A program made the position numbers and the translations under genes. Positions 6,101 to 9,332 of a stretch of DNA of 9,332 nt are shown piece after piece; position 1 is the stretch's first letter; each line of letters opens with the position of its first letter. Origin of the DNA: Planctomycetales bacterium (GTDB lineage Bacteria > Planctomycetota > SZUA-567). Location of the stretch: assembly GCA_025997475.1 (NCBI GenBank), contig BNUQ01000065.1, positions 1 to 9,332 on the forward strand. The letters run 5' to 3'. The notes beneath the pieces are model-generated. The model saw nothing but the letters and a program-made list of their open reading frames with translations, had not been told where the DNA came from and ran no database searches.

Positions 6101-7760
6101 TATTATGGATGCGTTGAAAGAATTAGGATTCGGTATTGCGGTTGACCCGCAACACTTTACCGCGCATTTTAATTTTTTAATTAAAGAGAATGTTCGTTTT
6201 TTCAAAACCCAACTATTTGAATTGTGCGCTTATGGTTTTATTACCAAAGTAGCGTTTGACCATTGGGACACCGAAAAAATAATCGAAAATATGTTGGTGC
6301 GTTGGTATCCGTTTTATTGCGAATTCTCATCCCGGCTTTTTGCGTCGGATAAAATTTCGCTCAATGACCAGAAGTTTCAGGCAAACGCCATTTTACAACA
6401 AAAAATCAGCGAAGGTAGCCATTCGCGCAATGTATATACCGATATATTTGTGGATGAATTTCAGGATGTTAGCCCGTTGGATTTGCAGTTTATTAACTCA
6501 TTGGTAACCCATTATAAATCTCATTTGGTGGTGGTTGGCGATGACGACCAAACTATATTTGAATTTCGTGGTTCGTCGCCGAACTTTATCATTACGCCCG
6601 ACCGGTATTTTGCCGGACAATTTTCTACTTTCACCTTAGGAGTCAACTATCGTTCTCCCCGAAATATCGTTGATATATCGCAAAAACTCATTGTTCGCAA
6701 TAAAAATCGGGTGCCTAAGGCGATTTCAACCTCATCGGTTAATGACGCGGAAATTGCGGTGGTGGAAAAACGCGATTCTGCCGAATTATTTGAATATGTT
6801 ATGAATGCGGTGAAAACAGAACTCAACGGCAATCTCCACCAACGAATTGCCCTGATTGCCAGAAAAAGGAGTCAGTTGTTGCCCTACGAGGTGTTGTTCA
6901 CCAAAGAAGGGATTGACTACTTTACCCCGGACGATTTGAATATGTTTCTTGACCGGGCGTTTTCCGAATTGAGTAACTTACTTGAATTGAAGAAAAAACT
7001 TTTGCAACATCCTGAATGGGTGTCGAGTTCTGATATTATGGCTCTTTGTCATAAAGTCGGACGCTATGAAATTAAGAAAAGCGACAAACTGCAATTATCA
7101 ACTTATCTGGAGCAAAAATTATCCGCAAAAACGCCGGATGAGGTTTATTTTACCCTAAAAGGAAGCGGCGGATGCTGTCAATTTATGAATAGAGATGCGG
7201 GGGAAAAAACCAAGAAAGAAAAATTCTCTGATGCATGTGCGCGAGCCGTAAGGGATTTTTTGAACGCCAAAACTGTTTCGGGAACAATTCAGGTTTTTTC
7301 CGAAGAATTTGAGGGTTTCGCCAAGGATTACGGAAAAAGCGACGACGCCATTTTTTATACCGACCCGCCGTTTTATCATCTCATTGATTTTGCCGCGAAA
7401 TATAAAGCGGATTTCGATGTGTTTTTGCACGATATTGAGTTGACAATTGCAAAATCGCGGACAGTCAGTTTGCGAAATGACGATGATGCCGGCAATGCCA
7501 ATGTGAATAAACGATTGCACTTGACGACAGCGTTGCGCATCAAAGGCGAAGAATATGATGCCGTGTATGTTTTGGATGCCAATGCTGAAATATGGCCGAA
7601 CAAATTTGCCAAAGAATCGGATGAACTTGAAAGCGAGCGCCGGTTGTTTTATGTCGCGACAACCCGCGCTCGTAAAAAACTGCTCTTCGCTTATTCTACC
7701 TGTATGCGGGAAACATTAGTGGCGCCGTCGCCGTATCTAAACGAAATGGGGCTAATTTAA
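6069..7760 (+). CDS. UvrD/Rep-like DNA helicase, C-terminal part of a split gene
   Basis: This is the remainder of the superfamily 1 helicase begun at 5570. Walker B is DEFQD at 129-133, motif III is GDDDQTIFEFRG at about 157-168, and motif IV is NYRSPRNIV at about 193-201. Motif V lies in LRIKGEEYDAVYVLD near residues 485-500, and motif VI is ESERRLFYVATTRARKKL at 521-538. The apparent ATG at 6069 falls inside the right arm of the inserted element and has no Shine-Dalgarno sequence, so it is an accident of the insertion. The genuine sequence resumes at 6078. This part lacks Walker A, so it cannot be an ATPase alone. The gene is most simply a pseudogene. Complementation between two separate polypeptides is possible but unlikely. 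Its place directly after res suggests an accessory role in defence or DNA processing. Confidence 0.85.
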   Translation: MSIKQAEKLFDIMDALKELGFGIAVDPQHFTAHFNFLIKENVRFFKTQLFELCAYGFITKVAFDHWDTEKIIENMLVRWYPFYCEFSSRLFASDKISLNDQKFQANAILQQKISEGSHSRNVYTDIFVDEFQDVSPLDLQFINSLVTHYKSHLVVVGDDDQTIFEFRGSSPNFIITPDRYFAGQFSTFTLGVNYRSPRNIVDISQKLIVRNKNRVPKAISTSSVNDAEIAVVEKRDSAELFEYVMNAVKTELNGNLHQRIALIARKRSQLLPYEVLFTKEGIDYFTPDDLNMFLDRAFSELSNLLELKKKLLQHPEWVSSSDIMALCHKVGRYEIKKSDKLQLSTYLEQKLSAKTPDEVYFTLKGSGGCCQFMNRDAGEKTKKEKFSDACARAVRDFLNAKTVSGTIQVFSEEFEGFAKDYGKSDDAIFYTDPPFYHLIDFAAKYKADFDVFLHDIELTIAKSRTVSLRNDDDAGNANVNKRLHLTTALRIKGEEYDAVYVLDANAEIWPNKFAKESDELESERRLFYVATTRARKKLLFAYSTCMRETLVAPSPYLNEMGLI

Positions 7761-7807
7761 TTGACAGAAAGAGGTTTAATTAAAAATTACAAATTCGTGT
7801 TACGCGG

Positions 7808-7834
7808 TCTTCGTTGGCGCGGTTGCAACGAAGA
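7808..7834. terminator. Hairpin after the helicase gene, possible terminator
   Basis: TCTTCGTTG and CAACGAAGA form a perfect 9-bp stem around a 9-base loop, about 50 bases after the helicase stop. No T-run follows, so it is not a classical intrinsic terminator. It may slow or end transcription together with the palindromes downstream. Confidence 0.4.
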
Positions 7835-7855
7835 ATTTGAGAAATCTCCGCCAGC

Positions 7856-8122
7856 CGCCCCAACGGGGCGAAACATATCAGCCTATGGTAAGGCGCATGC
7901 TCTTGGCGCCGCCACCATAGGTAGCGGTTCGCGGAGCGAACCATCCGACAGTTCCGCCGCGCGGTTTGCGGCGGCAAACGCGGCGGCGGCGAAAGCGGTT
8001 CGCCAAAACTCGGCGAACCGTCCAATTGCGGTTGGCGCTTTGCGCCGTCTTTACCTATGGTGGCGCGGCTGATAGCGCGTCGCCGCTTACCATAGGCTGA
8101 TATGTTTCGCGCTTTCAGCGCG
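7856..8122. repeat. Compound nested palindromic intergenic element
   Basis: The 420-bp gap between the convergent helicase and rsmE genes holds a symmetrical set of inverted repeats. The outer arms 7868-7892 and 8086-8110 match perfectly over 25 bp. Inside them, 7911-7923 and 8052-8064 match over 13 bp. The core CCTATGGT or its complement occurs four times (7882, 7914, 8054, 8089), so arms can also pair locally. Smaller perfect hairpins are at 7856-7870 (CGCCCC/GGGGCG), 7926-7942 (GGTTCGC/GCGAACC), 7996-8020 (CGGTTCGCC/GGCGAACCG), 8034-8046 (GGCGC/GCGCC) and 8108-8122 (CGCGCT/AGCGCG). It resembles REP/BIME-type or palindromic intergenic repeats. The short frames crossing it are low-complexity and not convincing genes. 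It could stop transcription from both sides. Confidence 0.75.
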
Positions 8123-8183
8123 ACTGTCGGAATAAATTATCAAAACAATCAATCGCGTAACTTGAGTTAAGAATTGTAAATTG

Positions 8184-8885
8184 TTAATGATGTATCAGCA
8201 TTATCGCGGCAACGATGGCGGCGGTTTCCACGCGCAAGATATAGTCGCCGAGTTGTAGCAGTTGCGCGCCGGCGGCGACGCACGCGGCGACTTCTTCCGG
8301 CGTCAGTCCTCCTTCCGGTCCGATTAAACCGACCCGTTCCGCCTTTTTCCGCACTTCCCGTGCCGCCGCATCGCCGCCGGTCAATTTTTCGCCTTGCGGG
8401 TCGGCTAAAAACAAGTCGGCGTCTTTGGCGGTCGCTAAAAATTTCGCCAACGTCGTTTCCGTTTCGATAACCGGCAACCACGCGCGGCGCGCTTGTTTGC
8501 CGGCTTCGATGCTCCAACGCGCTGCCGCCGTGATTTCAATGCCCGTCACCACGCTACGCGCGAATTTGAGCGGCACGATTTTTGTCGCGCCGATTTCGGT
8601 CAATTTCTCGACGAGTATTTGCCAGCGTTTACCTTTGGGAATGGCGGTGGCAATCGTCAGCGGTCGCGGCGGCGGCGCGGTTTCGAGACGCGCAATTTCG
8701 ACGACCGCGTCGCGCTTGCCAAGCGCGCTAATTTCGCCGACGCCGATGCCGCCGCGCCCGTCGAAGAGCGTAACCGCGTCGCCCGCGTTCAGCCGCTTCG
8801 CCGCGCCGGCGTGTTGGGCTTCCGCCGCCGACAAATGCACGGCGCCCAAATTTACGCGCTCGGTAAAAAACCACGGTGCGGACAT
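8184..8885 (-). CDS. rsmE: 16S rRNA (uracil(1498)-N3)-methyltransferase RsmE
   Basis: RsmE is a SPOUT-class enzyme that uses S-adenosylmethionine to methylate N3 of U1498 in 16S rRNA, near the ribosome decoding site. The 233-residue length is standard. The N-terminal PUA-like RNA-binding part contains HLSAAEAQHAG and LFDGRGG (about 17-46). The SPOUT domain contains EKLTEIGATKIVPL (93-106), ARSVV (109-113), EAGKQARRAWLP (127-138), the IGPEGGLTPEE loop (188-198) and LGDYILRVETAA (212-223). The last two are the signature of the knotted SAM-binding site. The start at 8885 has an AGG a few bases upstream on the minus strand. It is transcribed towards the defence genes, opposite to them, and is an unrelated housekeeping gene marking the edge of the accessory block. 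Confidence 0.95.
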   Translation of the reverse strand: MSAPWFFTERVNLGAVHLSAAEAQHAGAAKRLNAGDAVTLFDGRGGIGVGEISALGKRDAVVEIARLETAPPPRPLTIATAIPKGKRWQILVEKLTEIGATKIVPLKFARSVVTGIEITAAARWSIEAGKQARRAWLPVIETETTLAKFLATAKDADLFLADPQGEKLTGGDAAAREVRKKAERVGLIGPEGGLTPEEVAACVAAGAQLLQLGDYILRVETAAIVAAIMLIHH

Positions 8886-8934
8886 ATCAAACCTGCGCCA
8901 AAGAATGAGAACCTATCCGGCTATTAACGAGCAT

Positions 8935-8950
8935 CGTCCCGCTCGGGACG
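8935..8950. repeat. CGTCCC/GGGACG hairpin 1
   Basis: CGTCCC (8935-8940) and GGGACG (8945-8950) form a 6-bp GC-rich stem with a GCTC loop, 50 bases from the rsmE start in the divergent region. A second hairpin with the same stem lies 51 bases on. Confidence 0.6.
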
Positions 8951-8985
8951 CGGTCTATTTTCCGACATACCGTCTTACGGGACTG

Positions 8986-9001
8986 CGTCCCCTACGGGAC
9001 G
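8986..9001. repeat. CGTCCC/GGGACG hairpin 2
   Basis: This has the same stem as hairpin 1 with a CTAC loop. A further GGGAC at 8979 allows an alternative GGGAC-TGC-GTCCC fold, and ACCGTC at 8969-8974 can pair with GACGGT at 8998-9003. The arms GGTCTATT (8952-8959) and AATAGACC (9032-9039) enclose the second hairpin. The rest of the 306-bp gap (8886-9191) shows no convincing gene and no clear sigma-70 promoter by eye. Confidence 0.6.
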
Positions 9002-9102
9002 GTCGTCGTTATACCCCAGAATCGCGCAACGAATAGACCTGTTCGCAGAGGGGGATTAAATTTACCGCGCCGCTCGCCGTCAACCGTTGTCGAAATTCTG
9101 CG

Positions 9103-9125
9103 CGGCGGGCATTTATTTTCCGCCG
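9103..9125. repeat. CGGCGG/CCGCCG hairpin upstream of the lipoprotein gene
   Basis: A 6-bp GC stem encloses an 11-base AT-rich loop, 66 bases before the ATG at 9192. It may lie in the leader of the lipoprotein gene, but no regulatory role can be assigned. Confidence 0.4.
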
Positions 9126-9179
9126 ATAAACTTACAATTCATACGTTTCAAGCCCAAGCGACATTTTTCCCGCATTAAA

Positions 9180-9184
9180 AGGAG
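9180..9184 (+). promoter_or_regulatory. Ribosome binding site of the lipoprotein gene
   Basis: AGGAG lies 7 bases before the ATG at 9192 and fixes that start. It is the best Shine-Dalgarno match in the window. Confidence 0.8.
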
Positions 9185-9191
9185 ATGACCG

Positions 9192-9332
9192 ATGAGATTT
9201 ACGCATATTTTTGCCGTGTTAAGTTTGGCGGCGCTACTGGCTTTGGGGAGCGGCTGTTCGCGAAGTTTGCGCGAGGAAAATCAGGAATTGCGCAATTTGG
9301 CGACGCGCTATGAACAGGAAAATCATCGATTA
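9192..9332 (+). CDS. Probable coiled-coil lipoprotein, N-terminal part (partial)
   Basis: The first 47 codons of a gene that runs off the window. The protein begins MRFTHIF, then has a hydrophobic stretch (AVLSLAALLALG) and then SGC at 21-23. Basic N-terminus, hydrophobic core and a Cys preceded by small residues make a type II (lipoprotein) signal peptide. The -3 position is Gly rather than the preferred Leu, so the lipobox is not perfect. After Cys23 the sequence is charged and heptad-like (LREENQELRNLATRYEQENH), indicating a coiled coil. The mature protein would be anchored in the cell envelope. Such starts occur in OmpA-type and other envelope lipoproteins, but the visible part is too short to name a family. 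Confidence 0.7.
   Translation, partial: MRFTHIFAVLSLAALLALGSGCSRSLREENQELRNLATRYEQENHRL

Noticed and set aside
7761..8072. 103-codon frame after the helicase, and an opposing 81-codon frame
   Set aside because: Both are built from the inverted-repeat array, are Ala/Gly/Arg-rich and lack a proper ribosome binding site.
7856..8122. CRISPR array
   Set aside because: Repeats are inverted and nested, with no regular direct repeats or spacers of equal length, and no cas genes.
8425..9036. Plus-strand frames opposite rsmE
   Set aside because: They are shadows of the GC-rich rsmE gene, whose SPOUT motifs are clear on the minus strand.

Overview
The window is bacterial. It has tightly packed genes on the + strand, AGGAG-type ribosome binding sites, a housekeeping rRNA methyltransferase and an apparent lipoprotein start. 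The lipoprotein suggests a Gram-negative-type envelope. Stacked GC-rich palindromes lie between genes. No gene fixes the phylum; PVC-group or related bacteria are only a weak guess. By type it is a defence (restriction-modification) locus beside chromosomal housekeeping genes.

Layout. (1) 1-134: C-terminal end of a probable Fic-family protein. (2) 135-371: a spacer holding a short diverged copy of the start of the res gene (from 174), ending in a G-rich block with quadruplex potential. (3) 372-2354: mod, the beta-class N6-adenine methyltransferase of a Type III R-M system, with a strikingly AT-rich target-recognition region. (4) 2355-2579: tandem spacer repeats and an unidentified C-terminal gene remnant. 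(5) 2580-5564: res, the Type III restriction helicase-nuclease, apparently intact. (6) 5570-7760: a UvrD/Rep-like superfamily 1 helicase starting 5 bases after res. It is split by a 98-bp palindromic element with 25-bp inverted repeats and a TA target duplication (5978-6075). Removing element plus one TA (100 bp) restores one 696-residue reading frame. (7) 7761-8183: a nested array of inverted repeats between convergent genes. (8) 8184-8885 (-): rsmE. (9) 8886-9191: divergent intergenic region with paired hairpins. (10) 9192 to the end: the first 47 codons of a probable coiled-coil lipoprotein.

How it works together. Mod methylates and specifies the site; Res, in complex with Mod, hydrolyses ATP and cuts unmethylated DNA. 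The helicase is placed as a third, co-transcribed member, which is not part of the textbook two-gene Type III system. It is now probably inactivated by the small element. The res-start relic after fic, the repeated spacer and the foreign-looking recognition domain suggest that this locus has been rearranged by recombination, possibly leaving the scar of a second R-M unit upstream.
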